A stretch of 64,000 nt of DNA from Bagarius yarrelli (taxonomy: Eukaryota; Chordata; Actinopteri; Siluriformes; Sisoridae), in the NCBI GenBank assembly GCA_005784505.1, contig VCAZ01000013.1, positions 1-64,000 of the forward strand, written 5' to 3'. Shown here one piece after another: positions 42,920 to 57,260 of the stretch (position 1 is its first letter; each line of letters begins with the position of its first letter). Both the position numbers and the translations under genes were made by a program. Below the pieces are notes generated by a model, which worked only from the letters and a program-made list of their open reading frames with translations, searched no databases and was not told the DNA's origin.

Positions 42920-45900
42920 CTACCCAAGAGACACATACACAGATTTAGAATCAGGCAAAAGGCATTTAGGGAAAAGGCAAAACACATTAACCGAACTTGG
43001 TCAATTTATTATTCCCAGTCGCTGAACTCTTAGTCATCTTGTGTTCTTTTTTCCTTTAGTATGCTTAGTGGTGCTACAGTACGAGTAATAACACACCAGG
43101 CCGTGTCTTCTTCTTTCTCAGCTTAGCTAAAAGATAAATGATTCTTTTGCTTAATTAATAAACTAATTTCAGATCAGTTTAGCATTTAACCTCAATTCTG
43201 TGTAAACACAGAGAAAGGCAAAGAAGAGCCCTGTTGCTTAAGATGATTGTTGGTGTCCCATGTGGCCTCGCAGCTCAGGAAAACAGCACAAGGTCTGCCA
43301 CTGACGCAAGTACAAAGCTCTTGGACTAACACTGTGTGTGTATGTGTATAAAATCAAAATCTTTACTTGCCCACAGTGGTGCCCTGGAAGTTTCTTTGAA
43401 CTCTGATCCCTAATTACATTTAGGTTGATGAATGATCTCACATCACACAGAGAATTACCAAGATATATACTTCGTAATTCTCTTAAAATACAGATTTAGT
43501 TTTCTATGTAAGCTCAGTTTGTAAGGAACATTTGTGGTGGTCATGTTGTACTTTAAGAAGCTGAACTATAATTTGGAATAAGATGATGATGAGATAATAA
43601 CCTCTAATTTTCACTTTTTGTTGGCAAAAAATTATATATATATATATATTGCTGCAAATGCGTCTGTACTGATCAGGAAAATAACACAATCAAACGAGCT
43701 GTTGGATGAAGAAATGCTTTTTTAAACAGATCGTCGTGCATGCAGTGGGTCAAAAAGAAATGGTTCCAGGTGTCAAACAACACCCAATATATATCTATAA
43801 TAATCCAAAAATAGCTAAATTGTTGACATGGTTCCCAGGCATGTTACTAAAATACCTACACACACCAATTACATTTAGAAAATAGTTTATTCAGGGTCTA
43901 CTACTATTCTAACAGGATATAAAGTTCGGGGGAAAACAGGCCAGGTGTCGACCCGAACTTAACCGGTGCCCACTGTACATGTTTCTTCAATAATCCCAAA
44001 ATAGCTAAACTGTTAATATGGTTCCCAGCGGCATTCCCAAAATACTTATACATGACAAACATCCTTTGCTGAACGACTTATTTTTTCCCTTTTTACCTTA
44101 ATGGAATGTGAATGAATGAATGGAATCTCTAGAAAATCACCTGGGCATGTTGCTGTCGCTTTTTTAAGGAAATGCTGGGCAATAAGAACACGCTATTCTT
44201 AGCACTGCCATGACTTTCTGTCTTGATTGCATCCACTCTAAAAAGTAGTAAACATGTTCCGCAGGCTTTTGCTCCAGTTGGAAAAACAGGGACGATACAG
44301 AGTCAGACGCCTATTTAATAAAACACAGCCGCCCTTTCCCTCAACCTGCTTTCCTCAGTAGTGATATTTAGTCATCACATTCTTTTGGAAGCCACAGGCT
44401 TATCATTCGACAGAAGATTTAAAAAGAATGAGGATTTTATATGCTTCATTTGCTATGCTAAGCTATTCTTTCCAGCAAGGTCATTAAATGAGCTCTCGTG
44501 TCGGCTCATGTCTTGTGATACTTGACTGTGTAGGTGTTGAAGTGGTAACAAAACTTGAGGAACAAAGCAAGACAAAGAAAACGTTGCTTGTTTGAACAAC
44601 AGATAATAAATGATATACATATTTGTTGTTCTGTTCCAGTCAAGCCTGATCTTGCCATGTTCTGAAGTCAGGTAGACAGTTTGACACTAGGCTTTGTGGT
44701 CAGCCGTAGACTAAAAAATGGGATTTGTTTTTTTTATTTTTTACAGGCTTGTGAGCCATTTTATTAATGACCTACTTGGATGACGCTGATAATTAGATAT
44801 CAGATACAATTCAATACCTGTAAAAATGTGAGTTGGTATCTTCTAAAGAATGATCAGAGGTGCCTAGAGTAGCCACATTTTTACTTAAGTACAAGTACAA
44901 CTACTTATAAAAATAATTCCTTCAAAAAATTCAAAGTATTAATGTTTAAAGTAAAAAATATTAAATGATTAGATCACTGAAGTAGTGAGTTAGTAGTTAT
45001 TTTGGATCTTATTAAATGAAGGGAAAATCCTGAATCCAGAAAAAATACTAACAAGCTACTATATAAAATACGCATTAAAAAGACAAAAAGGAGTGAATAT
45101 GTAAGATTTTTAATGCGGTATGGTTGAAGTGCCCATAGTTACAGAATCCCCCTTAAATAGCCATTATCATAAAAACTGACAGTAACGATATGTTTTGTTT
45201 TTTTCCGCTTCTCTGAGTAAGAAAAATGGATTAAAAGTGGGATACGCTTATTTCTTTTCCTTCTTGGGGCATATTAATATAATAATATTTGTAATTAATA
45301 TGTAATTACAAAGGAGGAACGGCGTCAAATGTGGTGAAGTCACAGTAAATTTCTTCTGAGAGTAAATGTGAAGCCAGTTAAAGCTATAAGTCCTAAAGGA
45401 TATTTTGTTTTAAAAACCCAAAATGTAGTGGGGTAAATATAACACATGACCACCCAATGCTAAGAATGAGCAAGGCACAAAGTGTCTCACAAAACTTTGT
45501 GTCTTTGTTTAAAAGTTAGTTTTGTCATTTTTGGTGTTACATTCCCAAAAGTATTTTTTTAATATAAAATCTGCTTGTTTACCTACATATTTATGAAAAA
45601 ATATGCAAATGACTCACGATATGCCAAACGACATGCTGGTTATTAGTATAAAACTTGTTACCTGACATAAAAATGACGAAACATCATTTGGCACAACAGA
45701 TCATTTCCACTGGTGTGACAGCTGAACTGACAAAGATGTCACAATAGAGGACAAAATCTCTTTTTGTGAGTTTTTTTTTTTATCATTTTGTTTTATGTGT
45801 TTTTTTTTACAACTGCTATACACGGTTATATAATTATGTCAGAAAAATATAAAAAAAAGTTATCTATCTCTGTTTTTAAGACAGAGAGAAAAAAAGACAT

Positions 45901-48900
45901 GACAGTGCAGCGGGGAAAAATAAACCGGGGTTTGAAAACAAAGAAGAAAAATTTAGATTGTTGAATATTATGGCAAGCCATGATAAGATGACATTTATAG
46001 AAATGTAAATTTTCTTTCTTTTTTTTAATAAACAAAAAGATCACATTTTTAAAACTCGTGTCAATTAGAGTAACTTTTCTTTTAGTTTGAAAACCATGCT
46101 GATATTGTTTGTGTCAAAATCAAACTTTCTTCTTCGATGTAATTAAAGTTAAAAAAAAATACTTGAATAGCAATAACTTAAATAACAATAATTACCATTT
46201 CTGTCTTTTAGTGGAACATAATATTGTATAGTGTGACACAGAAAAAAACCTAATGGTCTCAATGTTGTGATGTCAGATAACATCATTAATCTCGAAACAG
46301 TATTATTTTTAAGCGGTTTTATAAGAATAACAGCAAAATTTGTCTTGTTTATTAGAAATGTCTATTAAGTCATTGGGAAAAATGCAATGTTTTTTTTATA
46401 ATTAAACATTTATTTAATATTTATAATTAAATATATTTATTATTATATATATATTTATATATTTTTAATATATGTATTAATTAAATAATATGCAATAACT
46501 AACATTATATAAACAGAAGTGTCTAACAACGAAGATACATGTCTATTTTGCTATCTGTATATTATTAACAGGGTTTTTTTGCCAGTTCAGAAATAATTTT
46601 GTGTGTGTGTGTGTGTGGGGGGGACATTATATCTGTCAAAACAATTGACAGTATGTACTTCTTTTTTCCTCAAATCTGGTGTTTTTCACTTCAGATTTGT
46701 GAATTATGCTTATATTTTTAAAGTTCATTGGCTTCTTCTGATTTTTAGCAATAACGCTATCTAGACAACCATAAAATTGGAAAAAAAAATGCCCAAAAGT
46801 TTCAAGGTTTCTTATAATCTAATCTACTTTTCTAAAGAATGTGTACTTTGCTCATTTTTATGGTTTAAGGAGTTTTCCGGTTAGAAAATAGTTCTACACT
46901 TTAACATCAATTATTTCTCAAGCAGCAGTACAAATGGTGAAACAACACAATGGCATTTTTAATGATGACAACTCACAAAATAATTTTAACAGGCGTTCAT
47001 CAACAGGAATTAGGTTTGGGTAGGTTTGGTCTTGGCGGATTGGATCCTAATAGATCTTATGAAGATAACAAATCTATTCACAAAAAGCAATTCACAAGCG
47101 TAAAAGAAAAAAATCTAAACACCAGTTGAGAAAGTTAGAATGAATGATTATTTGTTACGGAATATAGTCTTTATATATCGATGTGATCATTAATAAAGCT
47201 TTATTTCTTTTATAAAGGTGTTCAAAACTGAGCTCCTTTTGTAAATCAGCTATAATATTATAAACATCCACAGCAGCAGATCCAACTAGTCAGTGCTCAG
47301 GTAAATAAAAGAATAACAAGCAAAATCTCTTGCCATTGCCGAGACTGAGCCTGGGAGTTTATTCGGAATAATGAAGGGTTATGTAGCCGGAGGAAAGCAA
47401 CGGATGGGCTACTTCAAGACTGAACTAGACATGGGTAGAAGTTTCAAAACATTGTCTATTCAGAAAGCAACAAAAGGACAGCATTCTTCTAAGGTATCTT
47501 GTTGAAAACCAGCTTTGCATGTGTCCTACCTGCTAAAAGAAAACCAAGTTTCATAAAAAATAGGTTCGAGTAAAAAACCTGACTGAGATATAATTAAAAA
47601 CTTTAGTGTCAATTGTAAATAAGACATAACCAGTAATTATTTAGCCAACAAAAATTCCATTTTAATATTTTACAATAAAGCGTCCTTTCTAAAAGACGAC
47701 TGTCTGGTGAGAACTCTGCTTCTGTTCTGTGCAAGAAATTTATGGAAAATAGTTGCTCACAGAGTTTGATGTGAAATCTTTTCCACAGGGACAGTATTAC
47801 AAGAAAAATGTAATGCTTTCCGCTATTATTTCCTAAGAGCCATAACGACCAAGCCAAAGCGAAGTTGTAACACAACCGATTTTTTCATTCGATGCTTAAA
47901 GATTTTAAGTGTTAATCTCCTACATTTTTGTTTTGTGTATATCGTTATCGATGCGCATTGCTAACGTGAACGTTTAGCATCGTATCACTTGTAGAAGGTG
48001 TGGGGCTACCTCAGGTCAGACAAGTTTTTTGGAATAAATGAATAAAAATAAGAGTAACATTCCCAGCAAAATATGCTTTTCTAGCCAACACCAACACATA
48101 CTGTATGAATTATTTTATCCTGCTTTGCTGACACTGTTGAACACCATTACAGCTGCATTGCACTTGAAACGATAATGTTAACGGTAATTGTTAATGTTAT
48201 ACTTTTATTTTATTGCTTTATCCTCATAGAGTTTGTAGCCTGAAAAGATTCAGGGCACAAAGTGGTCAACAATTAGAGTGAAAGTATTGCAGGGCAAACA
48301 CACGTACCACAAACAAAAATGGCAACTGTTTGTAGGAAAACCTGGAAGTATAGAAAAAACATCAAAACTCCACAGATAAAAGACAGCGGCAGAACAAAGG
48401 TGGGAAGTGAATCCCTGGACCCTGGAGATGTAAGAAAAATCTGCTAATCACTAAGTTACTCTGCTTCTCTTAGATGCTTGTTTTACACAGTTTTAGGTGC
48501 TATCAAAGGCAAACTAGTCAACAAAAAACAAACTGACAGCTCTTTAAATGGGAATGAAGCACACACTCTATTCAATTAGTGATACAAAAATTTTTTGTTT
48601 CCCCTGCAATGATGCCTAATTAAAAGGTCTGTTGACCAACACTTTTTTGAAAAGTGCATGCATTAAACCTTTCTCACTGGTGGCTACAACATGGCAGGAA
48701 TAGTGGATTGGGAATTATCACAGAACCAAATGTATAAACAAGCTTCAAGCCAGTGGTTTCCAAACTTTGTATGTCGGGTCAGCCTGTTTAGAATAAAAAG
48801 AAAGTAAGCACACATGAGGATATAAAGACACTTTTGGAAGGATTCATTTATAACACTGTAATTCATTAATACCAATTAATGCGTTTTTTGTTTTTACTTT

Positions 48901-51900
48901 TTTGTTAAATGTGATTGGTTTACAAGAAAAGAGTTTGCATGGGCCGTAAGAAACTCACATTCACAAAGCGAATGGAAGGAGTGTTATACCGGGCAGTGAC
49001 ACCGACTAGAGGGAGAGGGAAACCTGCATGCTAAGCACTGCTGGCTGCTGCTGCGTGCCATGGCATATATTTTCTCCTCGTTTTCTCTATAGAAATTTTA
49101 GTGCATCCCTATTAAAATCTGTCGACTTCACAGTAGCTTTTCCAAAATGAATCCAAAACAAATTACAAACAAAGTTAGGATTTGGTTGTACAAACTAAAT
49201 AAAGAACCAAAGAACCGATAAGTAAGTTTTGCATGACCTGAAGTATAAAGCTCAGGTTTAAAGACATAGGCAACCATTCACATAGTTTCAACCAAAAAAA
49301 TCAGAGAAACACAGCAGATCAGTGAGTGACAGCGTTCAAGAGTGTAATCATAAGTCGTATGATAAGTTTCCATGCTCTGTGGCACAACCAGAAAAGATTT
49401 TTAAACTTTTAAACTTTAATGGTCTGAAATATTTTTTTAAAATAATTGTAATAATTTCAACTGCACTTTTGACTAATAACTTAAAGATTCTTTTCAGCCA
49501 GAAAATAATTATTTAGAACAATTTGTTTAAAAGTAAGGTAGTTATCATCTCATTTCTTGTCCGTCTCTGCTTTAGGAGTGGAGTGTTAGGTGCACTGTTA
49601 GGTTGACACCCTACAGTAGCAGTTCATTGCTATGCTTTTGTTGCAAAAGTGCATTTTTTATTTTTAGTTTTAACCCATCATATTGATATATGAAATTTTA
49701 ACACAGTTCTTTTAAATCAGCCGATTTACTCATCCTTATTTATTTAGTCCTTCAGTGTTATTTTTTCCCTAACCTGCACGAATCACTTATCTTATCTTAC
49801 CTTATCACTTGAATGAGTCAATCAAACTATTAATACATAACAAATAAAAGGATAAAAAATAATAAATAAATAAGTTTATATATAATTTTTGTGTTCTGGC
49901 TAATAGCTTGAAAAAAATTTATATTTTCATATAATTAATAGACAATAAAGTTGATTTTTGATACAAAACAGAGCACATGGTCCCGAGAATCTCTGAACCA
50001 AATCATAAAAAAAGATCACTTACCAAACTGACATAATTCAGAGACGGTGTAAAGGCACGCATAAAGGGTTAGAATAACGACCAATTGTAGATGCCTTTGT
50101 GTCTCGTGGTAAAGGAGCAATCATGAGCAAACAAGAAGAAGAACCAGCCGGACGACATTCAGCAACATCTACACAGTTAAGCGATAAGCGCACCGGTCTT
50201 TCCTGGTGGAATCTTGTAAAAAAAAGGCACCAGTGCAAAACACGCACGCTACTACAGCCGACTCATAGCATTCAGAATAAACACACTGGATTACACCTGT
50301 AGTGTATGCAGTAAATGATATGATCTGGCAACCAGAAGACTATAAGATCACGCTGTTTGTTTTTTCTTAAGGGTAATTATAATCTAAATCACTTACATAT
50401 GCCTGTAATAATCCTTTCTGTCTGACTCCTTAGAATATATGTATGTACACTTTGAGATCATTGATGCTACTGAACCTTTCTTTCAGCCATATACGCTTTT
50501 CTTTGTCTAAGCGTACGTCTGGGGCCTTCAGCCGACACTATTTTGCTGAGCATTGCGTTCAATCTTTTTTTTTTTCTCCCCCTTTTTTTGTTTTACTTAT
50601 TAATTCCTTTTTTTTTCATTGTGCGCTATATGCTCTGTTAGCTGGTGTGCGGGCCTGGCTAAGGTGGAGGTTCAAACCTTTGTGAGCACCTTTGTGTGTC
50701 TACAGAATATTGTGTGTGTATGTGTGTGTGTGTGCATGAGTATGAATCAAAGTGGGTATTTTTTTCCACGATGACTTGTTTTTTTGAATACATTCTGGTT
50801 TCTCAGAAAACAACACACAACACGACTTACGATTATAGCGTAAGGCTGCTGGTGCAAGACTTTCATCAGGAAGGGTCGTGACCCCGAGGCTTTGTCATAG
50901 CGAGGTGCAAAAAAGAGAAATGTGACTTCCTTTCAGCATTGCCAGTGTAAGTGGCAAAAAAACTCTTCCCCACTGCTGTTTTCTCTGCCGTGCCCTCTCG
51001 CTTTGAGACGGAACCCAGACAATAAAGCTGTCACGCCACCCACATGGCTACTACTGAACTTACTAAGCGCACATTTGAATCTTTGATGCAGCAATTATAA
51101 TACACAGGTCTTAAACCGCATTCTGTTTGGCATGGATTTGTCTAACTTGGCTAACACACATGAACGTGATTTTTTTTAAATTTTAGTTTGTCCTCAGCGG
51201 GGAAATACTGAAGCAGATTTCTTACTAATACTCCCTATTTTGCTTTGTGTCTCTCACTTTTACTCGCTGTTTCAAATAAAAATACTTGAATCAATGTTAC
51301 TTTTAACAAGATGACTATCATTTTAACACCTTGTTAAAAGTAAACCTGTTTAAATGTTCCTTAAAAGAATAGATCTATAATTCGTTGATGCTCATATGCT
51401 GAACCGATGGATAAAAACATTTTACTTCCATGTTTCAAAATAGGTCGAGAGACATAATGCTGTTAAGACATTTTGATGTGTCTGATGTCTGAAAATCAAG
51501 AAATAGGCACTTTCGATTTCTGTAAACGTTCTGTTGGCATACCAGCAAAAGATAAGTAACTTCCATGTCTCTTGAGCTCAAGAAATAAGGGGAAGTAGCT
51601 AACAAAGTCTAAGTAAGTCGTATTGACATGCATTCATGGGTTTAAGAAGAGTGATAAATAAAAAAGGTTTGATAAAATAACATTGTAATCATGAACGCAA
51701 AAAAACAAAAAAACAAGTGGTGTTTATTTATTATGCAGAAGTACTATTTGATTTATGGAGGTAAAAGAATTGTGAATGAATAACAAGGTAGATAGAAGAA
51801 GCAATTATAATGTTTTTATAGAAATATCACTAATTATTTGATTATTAAAAATAATTTAAAAATTATTTTCTTTTTAAAAAAAGGATTTTACACTTGCTAC

Positions 51901-52540
51901 ACTTGTGCTTTTACATATTATTTGTGTCATTAACTTTAAAATATGGCTAGACAATAATTCAATATCAATATAAATTGCGATAGAACTTTTTTTAATAACA
52001 GAAATATGGTTTTTAAACACATTATTGGTATTTCAATATACATCACAGCATTCGACGCCGAAAGACGTTTAGCAGACTGGCCCATTGCACAAAACAGCTG
52101 CATCTCAGATCTCCTACAGTTCTGTGTTGTGCGCATGTGGCCATAAGCAGCAGATCATAGAGACACAAGATCGTAGCACGCCAAGGCCGTGAAGCCTTTA
52201 ATCAGTAGTAATCTTATTAATGTCGTCTTCTATCCTCGTGCAGCATCTCGCATCAGCGCATATTTTATGGGAATGGAGTTGGCTCTATTTCAGTGCCACT
52301 GATTAAAGTATTAAGTCAACATTAATTTATTTAAAGCATTTTATTTGTAAAATATTATATAGTTATATAAGAGGATTTATAGACTTGGCAAATAATTTTT
52401 TTTTTTATGTTTGTAGGTACAGACATTTATTGGCAGTTTTTCTGAGGCTTTTTATATCGATATCGTATTGACCGAAATTAGGAACTATATTGTGATCTAA
52501 AATTTAGCCATATCTTCCAGCTCTACATTAGAGGTGTTGT
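42920..52540. other. Region upstream of pparg coding exon 1, proximal half
   Basis: No coding exon was recognised. It holds an imperfect local duplication (CCCAAAATAGCTAAACTGTT type, near 43800 and 44000), an AAGTA-type repeat edge near 44870, and a tRNA-like scrap near 50636-50690 with GGTTCAAACC. It is presumably 5' intron of pparg. Confidence 0.4.
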
Positions 52541-52547
52541 TATAATT

Positions 52548-52955
52548 AGGGCTGGGACAATGTTAATATCAAATGTCTTTGTCAGACCGCCTGTTGGCAA
52601 ATGCAAAACTGAATGCGTGTCGTGACGTCTGTGATAACATGAGGCAAACGCTACACAAAAAAAACAAAATGGCCGCTGCACTTGGCTGTGTCACATGCCC
52701 TTTTAAATATACCAGTTAGAAATTGTTTTTCTTAAAATCGAGTTGTGTTTATTTTAGCAAGTTTCCCTATTATTTTCCGTATTTTTGAGGCCAAATCTGT
52801 TTTAGTTAATAAGCTATACTTAAAAATGTAATTAATGAACCTTCTGATTTTTGCGGCATTGTTGGAATTCTTTAATTTATATATTGAAATAGATACAGTT
52901 ATCAATCAATATAAAAAAAATTATTGAGATTACATTTTTGCCATATCGCCCAGCA
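52548..52955. mobile_element. Candidate MITE with TAGGGCTGGG/CGCCCAGCAC ends
   Basis: The left end TAGGGCTGGGACAATGTTAA and right end ATTTTTGCCATATCGCCCAG resemble the two ends of a common fish MITE. The ends match each other only partly and no target duplication was found. Confidence 0.4.
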
Positions 52956-53307
52956 CAAGTCAAGTCACCTTTATTTATTTATTTGGCGCTTTTAAAGTAG
53001 CTTTACATAAATACATCAAACGAGAATATTAAACATTCATTAGAACAGTCAATTTGACTGATATCTATAAATTTCTATAAATCTATAAATAAAGTCCCAA
53101 AGTTATAATAATAATAATACCTGACAAGATATATAGACATTTATTTTAATATTTTTAAAAAACAAATAAAAAAAACTTGTAGCACACAACCTTTTGTATA
53201 TTAGTCTTGTAATTGTTGCTGACATTACATCAGCTGTAAGAGAAGCTGCTTCACCAGGGGAATGCACTAGCCATACACTAAATACAGAACTCATTTAGAC
53301 ACATTAC

Positions 53308-53695
53308 TAGGGCTGTGTATTGGCAAGGGACCCATGATCTGATACATATCATGATACATTGTCATGATACAATTGATTACGATATATTGCAATACAATAC
53401 ACATTACAGTACTTAAATAATGCAAAACATAACATAATAGCCCAAAAATACAACAAACACAAATTCCACAACTTACTTCTAAGACAATGACTGAATGTGT
53501 TAACGACAGCTACTGGAGTGGAGGAGCAAGTTGTTTGACACGCACCAGGGGTTTTAATTAAATATAAACGTAAACGTAAATAAGTTTAAAACAGAATTTA
53601 AAGATGTATCAATACTAGAGGTAAGGATATGGATACACTATTGTAAATAAAAATGTTGCGAAAGTCAGCTATATCGATAATTGTACACAGCCCTA
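53308..53695. mobile_element. MITE with TAGGGCTGTGTA termini
   Basis: TAGGGCTGTGTATTGGCAA at the left edge is mirrored by AATTGTACACAGCCCTA at the right edge. The interior is AT-rich (GATACATATCATGATACATT) and non-coding. A single end of the same family (ATACACAGCCCTACA) is near 54870. Confidence 0.6.
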
Positions 53696-56259
53696 CAGTG
53701 TAAGAGCAGACCTTCATCTATAATTTTATAAAGAAAAGATTTCTGGTAACATTTGTTTAATGTCATTCTTACAGTGGAATTACATACACAACTATTTAGT
53801 GGCTATTTCTGTCCTATTTTATTCAGGATTTTTGTCCACACTGACCATCCTAAAGGCCTATATGAATTTTTAGTTAGTCGTGGATGACTGCTGCGTTTTC
53901 AAATATACTTATGAAAAATCTTGAAATTATTATCTATCTAGACCTGAATGAGTAATTAAAAATTCTGATAGGACAAGAGGACTGTCAGTGTGGCCAAAAA
54001 ACATCATCATCTTGATGACAGCTATTAGCTACAATGATATTATTAACAATAGTGTTATATCCACTAATTCCTCACAAGCAATAATGAAGGTCTTTTACAT
54101 TAAATCACAGACCAGAATAAAACTGAAAAACAGTACCAAAATCTTAAACCAACGATTAGCATCTAAAAGGGTTACTTACCCAAAAGCTCAAACCTGGAGC
54201 TCTTTGTCACTTGTGTGTCCTGTTAATACTGCGCTTTATAAGATGACTAAGATGACTTTATAAGATAACAAGTGACTGGCTATTTCTGTGGTTTTATCAA
54301 ATCAAACAGGAAGTAGATTTGTACACTTCATGGCCTTAGCAAAAGTGCAGACAGCTAACCATCATGTGGTTGTGCTATGAGGTGTTAGGTTGGCCAGATG
54401 ACTTCCTGTTGCTTCACCCACTGCTTTTCTGCTTTCCACTTCTCTTTACTGAACACTGGATGGATCACTTCTTCCCCAGGATAAATTTATAGTGTAAAGC
54501 TGACGTAATAAATTGCTTTCTCTGCACTGTGACATTTGGAGTGTCACTGCTTAAAGGCCCTGAACTCTGACAGACATAATGACCGTTAGTAGCATTCTGA
54601 TTTGGCTTGTCACATTCGTGTGTGTGTGTGTGTGCACGCTTAAGGTATATGTCGATTAAGGTATTTACTGGGTAACTGTACTACTTTATGTATATCTTTA
54701 GCTTTCCGCACATTTGCTTATACCAAAGAGAGTAAACAGATTTTTTTTCCTTACTGGAGTAACGGTTCCATATGTTCTCTACATTAGGCATTGCAACACA
54801 TCATTGTAATGTAAAATATAAAATATTGGTAAATTTCATCAGAGGGTATTTTGAAGCGCTTGGCAATACACAGCCCTACATACAGTAATACTTTTTTTGT
54901 TACCCACCAAAATGCCACCGATTTGTGAGATTTCCATTAGAGATAATTCTGCTCAGGTTGGCTCTATTTTTGCTCAGCATCAAGACAGTTTTCTACTAAA
55001 ATAGAAATAGAGGTGGCCAAGGTTAAAGAAAAATTACATGCCTTTTTAATATAAACACAGCACATTTTCTAATAACAGAACATCTTTGAAATTCTCAAGA
55101 AAAAAACAAACAAAAAAAAAAGCTGAAAAAAAATGCAACTAAGCTTCTAAACTTGTTGCTCATGAATGTTAAACACAAAAGACTGCAATTCAAGCAAAAA
55201 AAAATCCTGAGTACTTGTACTTCAGCTGCTCTTGACCAGCACAAAACAACGGAACACACACAACACGTAACTTCTCCATCGTTCCAGCACATGACTAATT
55301 ATGATCTCATGCTTCAATTCAAAACCCTGGAGAAAACATTAAGACACGAACAAGTACATAACTGAGGACGGATGTTGAGAAATAGTTTACCTGATCATTT
55401 TTACTGGACCCTTAATGACTAATCAGATCGGCTGCGAAAAGCATTTCTGGTGCGTGTTTTGGATGCTGTGATCTTTATTCTTGGGAATTTGCTCTTACAC
55501 AAAAACGGAGGACGTGAACTCTCCCCCAATTGCTTTTAATAGGAATAAGTTTACGGTTGATGCCTCCCCTGAGGTTTCTCGCGCTTCCTCAGCTTCCTCA
55601 GCGGATAAGGAAGGGGCTTATGCGAGTCAGCATGGCCTCAAACCTAGCACAGCAGAGAGGGGCTCTTCCCTTGTTCCTCGAGGTGGACAGGAAAAAGGAG
55701 GGACGCTCAGCAGGGGATTCACAGCGCTGACCAAAACCATGTGGCCATGCTGTTCCTGTCCAAACACTCTGAGAAAGGTCAGCTTGCCGAATGATGTCGA
55801 TGACATTCCATAAGTGTGGCCAATATGTTTACTATCATTTCCGACAATTCTGCACAAATGTCATGCTGTTGTGAATGTGTGTCGTATGCAATTCTGAAAC
55901 ATTATGTACTATTTAATAAGCAAACATTGAAGTATTTTCCTAAGTAGGCTGCCTGACAAGATAAAGCACTTTAATAACAACCAACCCAATTAAATGTTAT
56001 TTTATATAACTGATATAACTCAGACTAATCCACACTACCATTTATGAATTTATTACTGTACCTTATAATACGTTCTTTAATTAAAATTGGATTGAATGAA
56101 ATTGGAAGCACACAGTTGCCTACTATGTGTCTATATGTTGTATTATCAACATTTCCCATTTACTAAAACTGAAAGCCCTAAACACTGTTTCAGCATGACA
56201 ATGCTACAACTGTCTACTGTCTACAAAACCCCTAAAATCTATAAAGACACGGTGTGTTA

Positions 56260-56420
56260 TATTAGGAGCGTTTTGCACAGATCCCTGACTTCATCCGCAT
56301 TAAACACCTTTGAGATAAACTGCAACACAAACTGCGCTACAGACCTCCTCCCCCAACATTAGTGTCTAACTTTGTGGCTAAATGAACAATTCCCCTCAGC
56401 CATCCTCTACAATCCCTAAA
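56260..56420 (+). mobile_element. Short Tc1-family 3' scrap
   Basis: ACAGATCCCTGACTTCATCC then GCATTAAACACCTTTGAGAT parallels the SPDLNP..EHLW region seen at 7665. The frame is broken and no terminal repeat was recognised. Confidence 0.4.
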
Positions 56421-57211
56421 GCTCGGCCAACAATCTTTTGTGATTGTTTTCTCCATGTCACACTGTATGATATCAGTTGTTTCAGTACGATTTTTTCTTC
56501 CAATATGGCACAAATATGGATATGACCCACATATGACCACATGGATTCTGCTATTTTCAGATTTCAGGCTTCATACAAATGTGGAAATGAATTGGATGGT
56601 AATCGGATACGTGCATTAGCTTCTGTCATGTAAGCAGACAGATCGGATTTTCCCCTGATTCCAGATGTCAGCAATTTGCACCAATTTCTCCACTGCACAT
56701 GTGATCTCTATCACATGTTTAAACTTGCTGCACGAGATTTCACTCGTCACGTGAGTAATGATGGACAGGATGATGTCAGAGGGTAACTGGGGTTGGCAAA
56801 TGAACGTCTCTTAATTGGTCCTTAAATGGTTTTGCAGCATCTTGTCAAATCTTGTTAATGTTAATAATACCAGACAGCTGCTTGCAATCTCCAGACAGTA
56901 TTATTCTATCATACGTAAGTTCAAATCTGAAGACACTAGTCTAAGGAACAGTCTTCCCCTGGCTGTGAGATCTGCATCTTTTATATGTGATATAAATATA
57001 AGTTACAATCTGATCTTTTCACTGTTGTATTTAACTATTTATAATTTATTCATCTTCTATACCTGCTTATTTCCTAATTTGGGGTCATTTGGGGATATGC
57101 TGGAGTCTATCCCAGCCGTCTCTGAAAGGGCAAAAGGAAGAGGGGTACACCCTGGACAGGTGCCCAGTCCATCTCTTTATAAATCTTAGTGTTATTCCAT
57201 TTCATTCCTTT

Positions 57212-57260
57212 TTCTTTCCCTTTCCTTTCCTTTCCTTTCCTTTCCTTTCCTTTCCTTTCC
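57212..57260. repeat. (TTTCC)n microsatellite
   Basis: This is about nine pentanucleotide units, purine-rich on the opposite strand. Confidence 0.95.

Noticed and set aside
50038..50302. Open frames on both strands near 50.1 kb and a nearby minus-strand donor (CAGTTTGGTAAGTG)
   Set aside because: Neither protein resembles a known family, and the two strands are equally open. It is insufficient to call an exon.
55481..55813. Overlapping GC-richer open frames of 110 and 76 codons
   Set aside because: There is no recognisable domain, no splice-consistent partner exon, and competing frames are open on both strands. It is noted only as a GC-rich patch.
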